The notes beneath the pieces were generated by a model. It searched no databases, was not told the DNA's origin, and was given only the letters and a program-made list of their open reading frames with translations. Positions 16,100 to 22,904 of a stretch of 64,000 nt of DNA are shown in pieces; the first letter of the stretch is position 1, and every line of letters starts with the position of its first letter. Source of the stretch: CAVPTL01 sp963727235 (GTDB lineage: Bacteria > Actinomycetota > Thermoleophilia > Gaiellales > JAICJC01); contig CAVSFZ010000026.1 in assembly GCA_963727235.1 (NCBI GenBank), positions 1-64,000 of the forward strand. The letters run 5' to 3'. Made by a program: the position numbers and the translations under genes.

Positions 16100-16745
16100 A
16101 CGCCATCGCTGCGAAGGAGCGCCGGTGAAGCGGGGTCGTGCCGTGGGTGCGCACCGCAAGCGTGTGCTCACGGGTGATGTAGCCGACGTGCGACTCGAAT
16201 CCGTACTCGGGGAAGCTCTCGGCCATCCGGTGCATGAACGTGTCGCGGGTGACCTTGGCGACGATCGACGCCGCTGCGATCGCCGCGCTGGTGGCGTCGC
16301 CGCGCACCACCGCGGTGTGAGCGAAATCATCGACCGGCAGCCGGAAGCCGTCGGTCAGGCAGATGTCGGGCGCCGGATCGAGTCCCCGTAGGGCCCGCTC
16401 CAGCGCGTACAGATTGGAGCGATGCAGGCCGCGCCGGTCGATCTCACCGGCCGGCACCACCACCACGCACACCTGTGCGGCACACGAGAGCACCGCCGCG
16501 TACAGCTCCTCACGGCGAGCAGCCGTATGCTGCTTTGAATCGTTCAGATCCGCCAGCGGCCGGGCCCGGGTCCCCGTCAGCTGATGCGTGTCGAGGCACA
16601 CGGCAGCAGCCACCAGTGGCCCCGCCAGGCAGCCCCGGCCGGCCTCGTCGGCGCCGGCAACGAAGCGCGCCCCCAGCGACCGGTCGTGCTTGAGCAGGCG
16701 CGATCCGGGACGGCGGCGACGGCGGCGAGAGGCGGTTGCGGGCAT
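16068..16745 (-). CDS. rnhB: Ribonuclease HII
   Basis: Protein of 225 aa that cleaves RNA in RNA-DNA hybrids and single ribonucleotides in DNA. Motifs: ARFVAGADEAGRGCLAGPLVAAAV with the first metal-binding Asp-Glu pair, DLNDSKQH, ICLTDGFRLP and ASIVAKVTRD. A basic N-terminal tail (ASRRRRRRPGSRLLKHDR) precedes the domain. Start is the ATG 57 bp beyond the lepB stop. Confidence 0.95.
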   Translation of the reverse strand: MPATASRRRRRRPGSRLLKHDRSLGARFVAGADEAGRGCLAGPLVAAAVCLDTHQLTGTRARPLADLNDSKQHTAARREELYAAVLSCAAQVCVVVVPAGEIDRRGLHRSNLYALERALRGLDPAPDICLTDGFRLPVDDFAHTAVVRGDATSAAIAAASIVAKVTRDTFMHRMAESFPEYGFESHVGYITREHTLAVRTHGTTPLHRRSFAAMAYEQLDFDFAG

Positions 16746-16801
16746 GGCGTCAACCGTACCCCGAGAAACGGACGCCCGCGGTAACGAGCTGTGCCGAGTG
16801 T

Positions 16802-17470
16802 CTACAGAAAGCCAAGCCGATCCAGCGGCCAGTACACCACAAACGCCTTGCCGATGATGTTTCGCCGCGGCAAGAACCCCCACACACGGCTGTCCTCGGA
16901 ATCGCCACGGTTATCGCCCATCACGAAGTACTCACCCTGGGGCACGTCATAGTTCCCGGTGAACGAGCGTTCCAGCGGATGGTGGTTGACATACGGCTCG
17001 TTCAGGCGATGGCAGCCGACGTCCTTGGCGGTACAGATCGACACCACGCCTTTACGGATCTGCACCCGGTCTCCGGGCAGGCCGATGATCCGCTTGATGT
17101 AGTTGACGCTGGCCTCGGTGGTGGCGCCGCTCTGCGGGATGTCTCCGTGACCGGGCGGGTGAAAGACGATCACGTCTCCCCTGCGCGGCGGGTGCAGGTG
17201 ATAGATGAAACGGTTGGCCAGCACCATGTCGCCGACCTTCAGCGTCGGCACCATCGACACCGTCGGGATCCGGTAGGGCTTGATCACCCACCCCTGAACC
17301 ACGTACGCCAGCCCAAAGGCCACCGCCAGGATCACCAGCAGCTCCACCACGGGGTGCATCCCACGCTTCTTGCGAGGCTCCACCGGTGCGTCTTGGAGGA
17401 GGGCTTCGGGAGCGGCCGGCTGCGCCGGGAGCTCTGGATCCACGGGCGACCCCAGGTCGGGGCCGGCCAC
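16802..17470 (-). CDS. lepB: Signal peptidase I
   Basis: Protein of 222 aa that removes signal peptides at the outer face of the membrane. A proline-rich cytoplasmic tail (1-45) is followed by one membrane helix (VVELLVILAVAFGLAYVV), the catalytic Ser in IPTVSMVPTL, the general-base Lys in NYIKRIIGLPGDRV, and the conserved box EYFVMGDNRGDSEDSR. Its start abuts the rplS stop, the usual rplS-lepB-rnhB order. Confidence 0.96.
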   Translation of the reverse strand: MAGPDLGSPVDPELPAQPAAPEALLQDAPVEPRKKRGMHPVVELLVILAVAFGLAYVVQGWVIKPYRIPTVSMVPTLKVGDMVLANRFIYHLHPPRRGDVIVFHPPGHGDIPQSGATTEASVNYIKRIIGLPGDRVQIRKGVVSICTAKDVGCHRLNEPYVNHHPLERSFTGNYDVPQGEYFVMGDNRGDSEDSRVWGFLPRRNIIGKAFVVYWPLDRLGFL

Positions 17471-17811
17471 TATCGAGACTTCTCGCGTACCCGAGCCGCT
17501 TTGCCGACCTTGCCGCGCAGGTAGTACAGCTTGGCTCGGCTCACGTCACCGACAGCGGCGACGTCGATCTTGGCGATCTTCGGTGAGTGGAAGGGGAACG
17601 TCCGCTCCACGCCCACCCCGAACGACTGCTTGCGTACCGTGAATGTCTCGCGAACCCCCGCACCCTGACGGGCGATGCAGACGCCTTCGAAGACCTGAAC
17701 GCGCTGGCGCTGGCCCTCGATCACCTTGAAATGCACGCGCACGGTGTCGCCGGCTTTGAACTCGGGCAGCTCACGCAGCTGCCGCTCTTCGATATCGGAG
17801 ATCACCGTCAT
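17470..17811 (-). CDS. rplS: 50S ribosomal protein L19
   Basis: Protein of 113 aa at the 30S-50S interface. Family features are intact: ELPEFKAGDTVRVHFKVIEG, RVQVFEGVCIARQG, ETFTVRKQSFGVGVERTFPFHSP and KLYYLRGKVGKAARVRE. It follows trmD at 32 bp and is the distal ribosomal gene of the rpsP operon. Confidence 0.98.
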   Translation of the reverse strand: MTVISDIEERQLRELPEFKAGDTVRVHFKVIEGQRQRVQVFEGVCIARQGAGVRETFTVRKQSFGVGVERTFPFHSPKIAKIDVAAVGDVSRAKLYYLRGKVGKAARVREKSR

Positions 17812-17843
17812 GACCGACGCATGCTACCCGCTGCCCTGAGGCC

Positions 17844-18617
17844 TCACAAATGTGAACCATCGTCGCGGGTACGCGCACCATCGTCGCGGGTACGCGCACC
17901 ATCGTCGCGGGTACGCGCACCATCGTCGCGGGTACGCGCACCATCTCGGAGGCGCGACTGCTCCTCACGCCACTCGGCCACCCGCCCATGGTCGCCCGAC
18001 AGCAGCACCTGCGGCACCCCCCAACCCCGATAAAGCTCCGGACGGGTGTAGTGCGGGTGCTCGGGACGGCCGCCCATCGCCTCCGAATAGGAGTCGTTGC
18101 GATGGCTCTCCTCCTTGCCCAACGCTCCGGGCAGCCGCCGCACCACCGCATCGATCACCACCATCGCCGCCAGCTCGCCCCCCGACAGCACGTACGGCCC
18201 AAGCGACAGCTCCTCGGTGGCGACGTGATCGTGAACGCGCTGATCGAACCCCTCGTACCGCCCGCACAGCAGCGTGAAATCCCCGCCCTCGGCATACGAC
18301 ACCGCGGCCTGCTCGGAGAACGTCTGGCCGACCGGCGTCAGCACCACCACCCGGCGCTGCTCTCGAATCTGCTCGATCGGGGCGGCGTAGGCGGCCTCCA
18401 GAGCGGCACACACCACGTCCACCCGGATTACCATGCCCGCTCCGCCGCCGTAGGGAGCGTCATCGACCTGGCGATAGTCACCCAAACCCTGGTCGCGCAA
18501 GTCGAACACGCGAAGCTCGAGCGCGCCGGATTCCAGCACGTTTCGCACCGGGCGCACCTCCCGTAGCCAGTCGAACTGCTGCGGAAAGAGCGTGAACACA
18601 TCGATGCCGAGGCTCAC
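17844..18617 (-). CDS. trmD: tRNA (guanine-N1)-methyltransferase with repeat-built C-terminal tail
   Basis: Protein of 257 aa that methylates G37 of tRNAs to prevent frameshifting. The SPOUT knot is complete: PYGGGAGMVI, LLCGRYEGFDQRV, SLGPYVLSGGELAAMVVIDAVVRRLPG, then HYTRPELYRGWGVPQVLLSGDHG. The normal protein would end near RLRDG; here the last 30 residues are a repeated DGARTRD unit made by a 21-bp tandem repeat, and the stop lies just past the array. Unit length is a multiple of three, so copy-number change stays in frame. Its start overlaps the rimM stop by 4 bp. Confidence 0.97.
   Translation of the reverse strand: MSLGIDVFTLFPQQFDWLREVRPVRNVLESGALELRVFDLRDQGLGDYRQVDDAPYGGGAGMVIRVDVVCAALEAAYAAPIEQIREQRRVVVLTPVGQTFSEQAAVSYAEGGDFTLLCGRYEGFDQRVHDHVATEELSLGPYVLSGGELAAMVVIDAVVRRLPGALGKEESHRNDSYSEAMGGRPEHPHYTRPELYRGWGVPQVLLSGDHGRVAEWREEQSRLRDGARTRDDGARTRDDGARTRDDGARTRDDGSHL
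17857..17945. repeat. 21-bp tandem repeat in the 3' end of trmD
   Basis: Four perfect copies of a 21-bp unit beginning CCATCGTCGCGGG (17857-17877, 17878-17898, 17899-17919, 17920-17940) plus a 5-bp partial copy. It encodes a DGARTRD heptad on the minus strand. Confidence 0.97.
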
Positions 18618-19129
18618 AGGAAGTCCACGCGCACATCGATCCGGCGAGCGTGCAGATCGACCTGCTCGACCACGTCAGCGGCGAACGGCACCAGCACCAC
18701 GCCGTCCCGGCCGGTCAGCTCCAGCACGTCGTTGGCGGGATAGGCGTGCACTGTCGTGACCGTCCCCACCAGCCTCGCACCCGCGAACACCTCGCAGCCG
18801 ATCAGGTCGATGTGAAAGTACTCGTCCTCGTCCGGCTCCGGCAGGGTGTCCGTGGGCACGCTCACCTCCGCCCCCCGGAGCTGCTCGGCCGCCTCCCGGG
18901 TGCCGGCGATGGCGAGCCGCAGGATCGGCCGCTCGTCGGTGCCACGGCGCTCGGCGATGACCACGCTGCGGCCTCCCACTGTGATCGCCGTCCCGGCCCG
19001 CAGCGGCACCGCGCCGCCGTGTCCCTCCAGCTTGAACGCCCCGTCGAGCCCGTGAGGCCGCCCCACACGTCCGACCACGACCTCCGCCGGCCGCCATGGG
19101 CGCGGGTTGCTATTCGGCGATGTCGACAT
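18614..19129 (-). CDS. rimM: 16S rRNA processing protein RimM
   Basis: Protein of 171 aa that assists 30S head assembly with S19. Features: VVVGRVGRPHGLDGAFKLEG at the N-terminus, the acidic hinge EPDEDEYFHIDLIGCEVF leading into the PRC-barrel, and VLVPFAADVVEQVDLHARRIDV at the end. It overlaps khpA upstream by 20 bp and trmD downstream by 4 bp. Confidence 0.96.
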   Translation of the reverse strand: MSTSPNSNPRPWRPAEVVVGRVGRPHGLDGAFKLEGHGGAVPLRAGTAITVGGRSVVIAERRGTDERPILRLAIAGTREAAEQLRGAEVSVPTDTLPEPDEDEYFHIDLIGCEVFAGARLVGTVTTVHAYPANDVLELTGRDGVVLVPFAADVVEQVDLHARRIDVRVDFL

Positions 19130-19343
19130 GCACGCGACGGCCGCTGCGCACCGCGGCTGCCTTGACGATCGTGCGCAGCGCCCGAGCGATCCGGCCCTGC
19201 TTTCCGATCACCTTGCCCAGATCCTCCTGGGCGACGTGCAGCTCCAGCAGCAGATCGCCGGACTCTGACTCGGATTGGTCGACGCGCACCTGATCGGGAT
19301 GGGCGACCAGCTGCCGTGCGAGGTGAGCGAGCAGCTCGTCCAT
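19110..19343 (-). CDS. khpA: KH-domain RNA-binding protein KhpA
   Basis: Protein of 77 aa, a single KH domain with the GKQGRIARALR loop (G-x-x-G type) that contacts RNA. The family (KhpA, also YlqC) usually lies between rpsP and rimM as here, and in other Gram-positive bacteria it partners with KhpB in small-RNA binding and cell-size control. No khpB is in the window. Confidence 0.93.
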   Translation of the reverse strand: MDELLAHLARQLVAHPDQVRVDQSESESGDLLLELHVAQEDLGKVIGKQGRIARALRTIVKAAAVRSGRRVHVDIAE

Positions 19344-19352
19344 CGCTCGGTG

Positions 19353-19592
19353 CTACACGCCGGCGAGCTTGAGCAGCCTCGCCACCGTCTCGGTCGGCTG
19401 GGCTCCCTTGCTGAGCCAGTCGCGGGCGCGCTCCGTATCGATGTCGATCAGCGACGGATCGGGCTGCGGGTTGTACCGGCCGATCGTCTCGAGCGTGCGC
19501 CCGTCGCGAGGATTTCGCGAGTCCGCGACTACCACCCGATAGACCGGATTCTTCTTGGAACCATGCCGCGCTAGGCGGATCTTGACAGCCAC
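19353..19592 (-). CDS. rpsP: 30S ribosomal protein S16
   Basis: Protein of 79 aa, near the normal length. It has AVKIRLARHGSKKNPVYRVVVADSRNPRDG at the start and ETIGRYNPQPDP in the middle. First ribosomal gene of the operon, starting 2 bp after the ffh stop (TGC of ffh end then rpsP start), so it may be cotranscribed with ffh. Confidence 0.98.
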   Translation of the reverse strand: MAVKIRLARHGSKKNPVYRVVVADSRNPRDGRTLETIGRYNPQPDPSLIDIDTERARDWLSKGAQPTETVARLLKLAGV

Positions 19593-19593
19593 A

Positions 19594-20925
19594 TTACCTC
19601 CGTTGCATTCCCGGAAACTGAGGCATCTTACCGCGGCCGACCTGTTTCATCATCCGCTGCACCTGTTTGAACTGCCCCAGCAGCTGGTTGACGGTCTGAA
19701 CATTGGTGCCGCTGCCGGCTGCGATCCGCCGGCGGCGAGAGCCGTCGATGATCCGGTGATTGCGGCGCTCGGCCGGTGTCATCGCCAAAATGATCGCCTC
19801 CACCCGGTCGAACTGGCGCTCGTCCACCTTCATGTTCTTGACCTGGCGGCCGACGCCGGGGAGCATCCCCAAAAGCCCGGCCATCCCCTGCCCCGAGGTC
19901 ATCTTCTTGACCTGCCGGAGCTGCTGCAGGAAATCCTCCAGCGTGAAGTCGGCCGATCGCAGCTTGGCCTCCATCTCGGCGGCTTCCTTCTCGTCGAACT
20001 GCTCCTGGGCGCGCTCGATCAGGCTCATCACGTCGCCCATGCCCAGGATCCGCGACGCCATCCGGTCGGGATGGAACGGCTCCAGCTGGTCGAGCTTCTC
20101 ACCGACCGAGACGAACTTGATCGGCTTGCCGGTGACCGCCCGCACCGCCAGCGCGGCGCCGCCTCGAGCGTCGCCGTCCAGCTTGGTCAGGATCACGCCG
20201 TCGTAGTCGACCGCCTCAGCGAACTGCTGGGCGACGTTGACCGCGTCCTGGCCGGTCATCGAGTCGAGCACCAGCAGGACATTGTGGGGCTTGGTGGCGG
20301 CCTTGATCCGCACCAGCTCGTCCATCAGGTTCTCGTCGATGTGCAACCGGCCGGCGGTGTCGACAATCACCGTGTCGCGTCCCTGGGCCTTGGCCTGCTC
20401 GATGCCCCACACCGCAGTCTCCACCGGGTCGGCGTCGGTACCGCGATCGAACACCGGCACCTGCAGCGACTTGCCCAGCGTCTGCAGCTGCTGGATGGCC
20501 GCCGGCCGGTACACATCGCAGGCCACCATCGCCGGAGACTTCTTCTGCTTTGCCAGCAGCCGTGCCAGCTTGCCGCTGGCGGTGGTCTTGCCCGAGCCCT
20601 GAAGGCCCGCCATCAGGATCACGGTGGGTGGGCGGTTCGAGAACGAGAGCCCGCTGCCGGCGCTTCCCATCAGCTCGGTCAGCTGCTCATGGACGATCTT
20701 TACGACCTGCTGTCCGGGAGTCAGGCTGTCCAGCACCTCGGAGCCCATCGCCCGCTCCTTGACCCCGGCCACGAACTGCTTGACCACCGTGAAGTTGACG
20801 TCGGCCTCCAGCAGCGCCAGCCGGATCTCGCGCATGGCTGCGTCGATGTCCTGCTCGCTGAGGCGTCCCTTGCCCTTGAGCCCGTCGAGGGTCGCTCCAA
20901 GGCGATCTGAAAGTGAGTCAAACAT
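19594..20925 (-). CDS. ffh: Signal recognition particle protein Ffh
   Basis: SRP54 homologue of 443 aa that binds signal peptides and 4.5S RNA. It has an N domain, the GTPase G domain with GLQGSGKTTASGKLA, DVYRPAAIQQL, DTAGRLHIDENLM and TKLDGDARGG, and a methionine-rich M domain (QGMAGLLGMLPGVGRQVKNMKVDE, RRRIAAGSGTNVQTVNQLL). It lies just downstream of ftsY, from which a REP-like unit separates it, so both SRP partners are together. No SRP RNA gene is seen in the window. Confidence 0.97.
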   Translation of the reverse strand: MFDSLSDRLGATLDGLKGKGRLSEQDIDAAMREIRLALLEADVNFTVVKQFVAGVKERAMGSEVLDSLTPGQQVVKIVHEQLTELMGSAGSGLSFSNRPPTVILMAGLQGSGKTTASGKLARLLAKQKKSPAMVACDVYRPAAIQQLQTLGKSLQVPVFDRGTDADPVETAVWGIEQAKAQGRDTVIVDTAGRLHIDENLMDELVRIKAATKPHNVLLVLDSMTGQDAVNVAQQFAEAVDYDGVILTKLDGDARGGAALAVRAVTGKPIKFVSVGEKLDQLEPFHPDRMASRILGMGDVMSLIERAQEQFDEKEAAEMEAKLRSADFTLEDFLQQLRQVKKMTSGQGMAGLLGMLPGVGRQVKNMKVDERQFDRVEAIILAMTPAERRNHRIIDGSRRRRIAAGSGTNVQTVNQLLGQFKQVQRMMKQVGRGKMPQFPGMQRR

Positions 20926-20953
20926 GGCTACAGCGTAGACCGTCGGGGGACAG

Positions 20954-20986
20954 GTGAATAATTGGTGCCTGGCACCTTTTATTCAC
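20954..20986. repeat. REP-like palindrome overlapping the ftsY stop
   Basis: GTGAATAATTGGTGCC, then TGGCACCTTTTATTCAC: a 33-bp inverted repeat of the GGTGCCTGGCACC family. The ftsY TAA (20979-20981, minus strand) is in its outer arm. It fills the short ftsY-ffh gap and could also act as a terminator or attenuator between them. Confidence 0.9.
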
Positions 20987-21962
20987 CGAACAAGGCGCGG
21001 GCGAAGTCGGTGGGGTCGAAGGGGCGCAGGTCTTCGACGCCCTCGCCGACGCCGATCAGCTTGACCGGCGTGCCCAGCTCGTGGGCGATCGCCAGGGCGA
21101 TGCCGCCCTTGGCGGTGCCGTCCAGCTTGGTCAGCACCAGTCCGGTGACATCCACCGCCTCGGTGAACAGCCGCGCCTGCTGAAGCCCGTTCTGACCGGT
21201 GGTGGCGTCGATCGTCAGCAACACCTCATGCGGCGCGTCCTCGATCCGGCGGCCGATGACACGGTGGATCTTGCCGAGCTCCTGCATCAGATGATCCTGG
21301 GTGTGCAGCCGTCCGGCGGTGTCGATGATGACCACATCCCGCCCCCTGGCCTCGGCAGCGGCGACCGCGTCGAAGGCAACCGCAGCCGGATCGGCACCCG
21401 ACTCTGACGAGACGAAATCAGCGCCGGCCCGCTCCGCCCACGTCTCGAGCTGCTCGCCGGCCGCGGCCCGGAAGGTGTCCCCGGCACCGATCACGCAGGT
21501 CTTGCCGGCCTCGCGCAGATGCCAGGCGATCTTGCCGATGGAGGTGGTCTTGCCGGTGCCGTTGACGCCGGTCATCAGAATCACCGACGGGGTGTGCGTG
21601 ACGTCGATCCGGGGATCGCCCTCGGGGGTCATCAGCTCAGCCACGATCTCGGTCAGCCGGCCGGTCAGGTCGGCCGACGTGGTCAGCCGCCCGGCGGCGG
21701 ATTCGGCCTCCAGCCGCTCGATCACCGTCACCGTGGCCGGCACGCCGCAGTCGGCGGCGATCAGCGCCAGCTCCAGCTGCTCCCACACGTCCGGGTCGGC
21801 CGGATTCAGCACCACGCCGGCGAGCTGCTGGCTCATCGCCCGGCGGCTGCGTCCGATCGACTCACGCAGGCGCGAGAACATGCCGCCCGACCGCGCCTCC
21901 GGCTCGGGCTCGGGCGGCGCCTCCTCGCCGGTATTGAACATTGCCTGCCATGTGCGCGTCAC
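20979..21962 (-). CDS. ftsY: SRP receptor FtsY
   Basis: GTPase of 327 aa that docks SRP at the membrane. A short acidic Pro/Glu stretch (EEAPPEPEPEARSGG) precedes the N domain. The G domain has GVNGTGKTTSIGKIA, GDTFRAAAGEQLE, DTAGRLHTQDHLM and TKLDGTAKGG. I chose the GTG (TRTWQAMFN) because a TACGAT -10 box ends 8 nt upstream, which would give a nearly leaderless mRNA; the ATG at 21941 is the alternative and gives 320 aa. The last residues Gly-Glu and the TAA are provided by a REP-like unit. Confidence 0.95.
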   Translation of the reverse strand: MTRTWQAMFNTGEEAPPEPEPEARSGGMFSRLRESIGRSRRAMSQQLAGVVLNPADPDVWEQLELALIAADCGVPATVTVIERLEAESAAGRLTTSADLTGRLTEIVAELMTPEGDPRIDVTHTPSVILMTGVNGTGKTTSIGKIAWHLREAGKTCVIGAGDTFRAAAGEQLETWAERAGADFVSSESGADPAAVAFDAVAAAEARGRDVVIIDTAGRLHTQDHLMQELGKIHRVIGRRIEDAPHEVLLTIDATTGQNGLQQARLFTEAVDVTGLVLTKLDGTAKGGIALAIAHELGTPVKLIGVGEGVEDLRPFDPTDFARALFGE

Positions 21963-21970
21963 AGGCGCAG

Positions 21971-21976
21971 ATCGTA
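21971..21976 (-). promoter_or_regulatory. -10 box for ftsY
   Basis: TACGAT on the minus strand, 8 nt before the chosen GTG, in the 18-bp gap to the divergent dehydrogenase gene. No convincing -35. The spacing fits a leaderless transcript. Confidence 0.4.
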
Positions 21977-21980
21977 GTGT

Positions 21981-22904
21981 GTGCGTGTGACGACGGTTCC
22001 GCTCACCGACCTGCGCCCCGCCATGACCGGGTGGGCGCTGGCGCTCGGCTTTTCGCCTGACGATGCCAACCTGCTGGTCGACCACTTCGTGGACGCCGAG
22101 ATGCGCGGCGCCGCCGGGCACGGGGTCGAGCGGCTGCGGTGGCTGGCCGGCCGGCCGGGGCTCGACCCGACTCCCCGGCTCACCCTCGTATCACGCGATG
22201 AAGGCATGGCCCGTTATGACGCGGGGGGATCGGTGGGATACACGGCGCTGGCCGCTGCCATCGCCGCCGAGCTGGAGCACCCGCCCGCGGGGGCGCGAGT
22301 CGTGGTCGTCGGCGACTGCTTCCCCACGGGACGGCTCGGGTATTTCGCCGCGCGGGTCGCCGCCCGGGGACTGGTGTGCCTGCTGACCGCGACATCGACG
22401 GCGCGGATCTCCCACCCCTCCGGCGGAGGGCCACTGCTCGGCACCAACCCGCTGTGCCTCGCGCTCCCCGGCGATCCGGACCCCGATGTGATCGACGTGT
22501 CCATGGGCCGCGTCACCTACGGCGCCGTGCTGAAGGCGATCGCCACCCGATTGCCGCTGCCTGAGGGTGCGGCGGTCACCCGCGCCGGTGCCCCGACCAC
22601 CGACCCCAGCCTGATCGAGGCCGATGCGGCCGGAGTGATGCCGTTCGGCGACGATCAGGCGTACAAGGGATTTGCGCTGGCGCTGCTGGTCGAGACGCTC
22701 TGCCGCAGCTTGGCCGGGGAGCGCGGCCACGCCGCCGTGGCACTGCTCGCGAACCCGGTGGCCGCCCCCATGGAAGCGATTCGGGCCGCCGCCGGCGACA
22801 ACCGCTTGCCCGGAGACCGCTCCGCCGCTCGTCACCGCGCCGCCGTCGCCCGGGGTGAGGTCGAGCTACCCGACGACCTCTGGAGCTGGCTCCAGGCTGT
22901 CTGA
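21981..22904 (+). CDS. Ldh_2 family malate/L-lactate-type dehydrogenase
   Basis: NAD(P)-dependent oxidoreductase of 307 aa of the malate/L-lactate/sulfolactate/ureidoglycolate dehydrogenase family, which is unrelated to classical MDH. It has the family's catalytic His region AAGHGVERLRW near the N-terminus, GTNPLCLALPGD, and the C-terminal DQAYKGFALALLVETL. It is somewhat short for the family (commonly about 340-350), with a compact middle. The substrate cannot be assigned. It is isolated on the plus strand, divergent from ftsY, and its 3' end overlaps the smc 3' end by 39 bp. Confidence 0.85.
   Translation: MRVTTVPLTDLRPAMTGWALALGFSPDDANLLVDHFVDAEMRGAAGHGVERLRWLAGRPGLDPTPRLTLVSRDEGMARYDAGGSVGYTALAAAIAAELEHPPAGARVVVVGDCFPTGRLGYFAARVAARGLVCLLTATSTARISHPSGGGPLLGTNPLCLALPGDPDPDVIDVSMGRVTYGAVLKAIATRLPLPEGAAVTRAGAPTTDPSLIEADAAGVMPFGDDQAYKGFALALLVETLCRSLAGERGHAAVALLANPVAAPMEAIRAAAGDNRLPGDRSAARHRAAVARGEVELPDDLWSWLQAV

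Noticed and set aside
12296..16391. Very long plus-strand open frames across the dehydratase, dprA, comM and rnhB genes
   Set aside because: The opposite strand encodes well-conserved families over the whole span; the plus-strand translations are Arg/Pro/His-rich with no motifs.
17857..17945. Possible CRISPR array
   Set aside because: The repeats are directly adjacent with no spacers and lie in the trmD coding frame.
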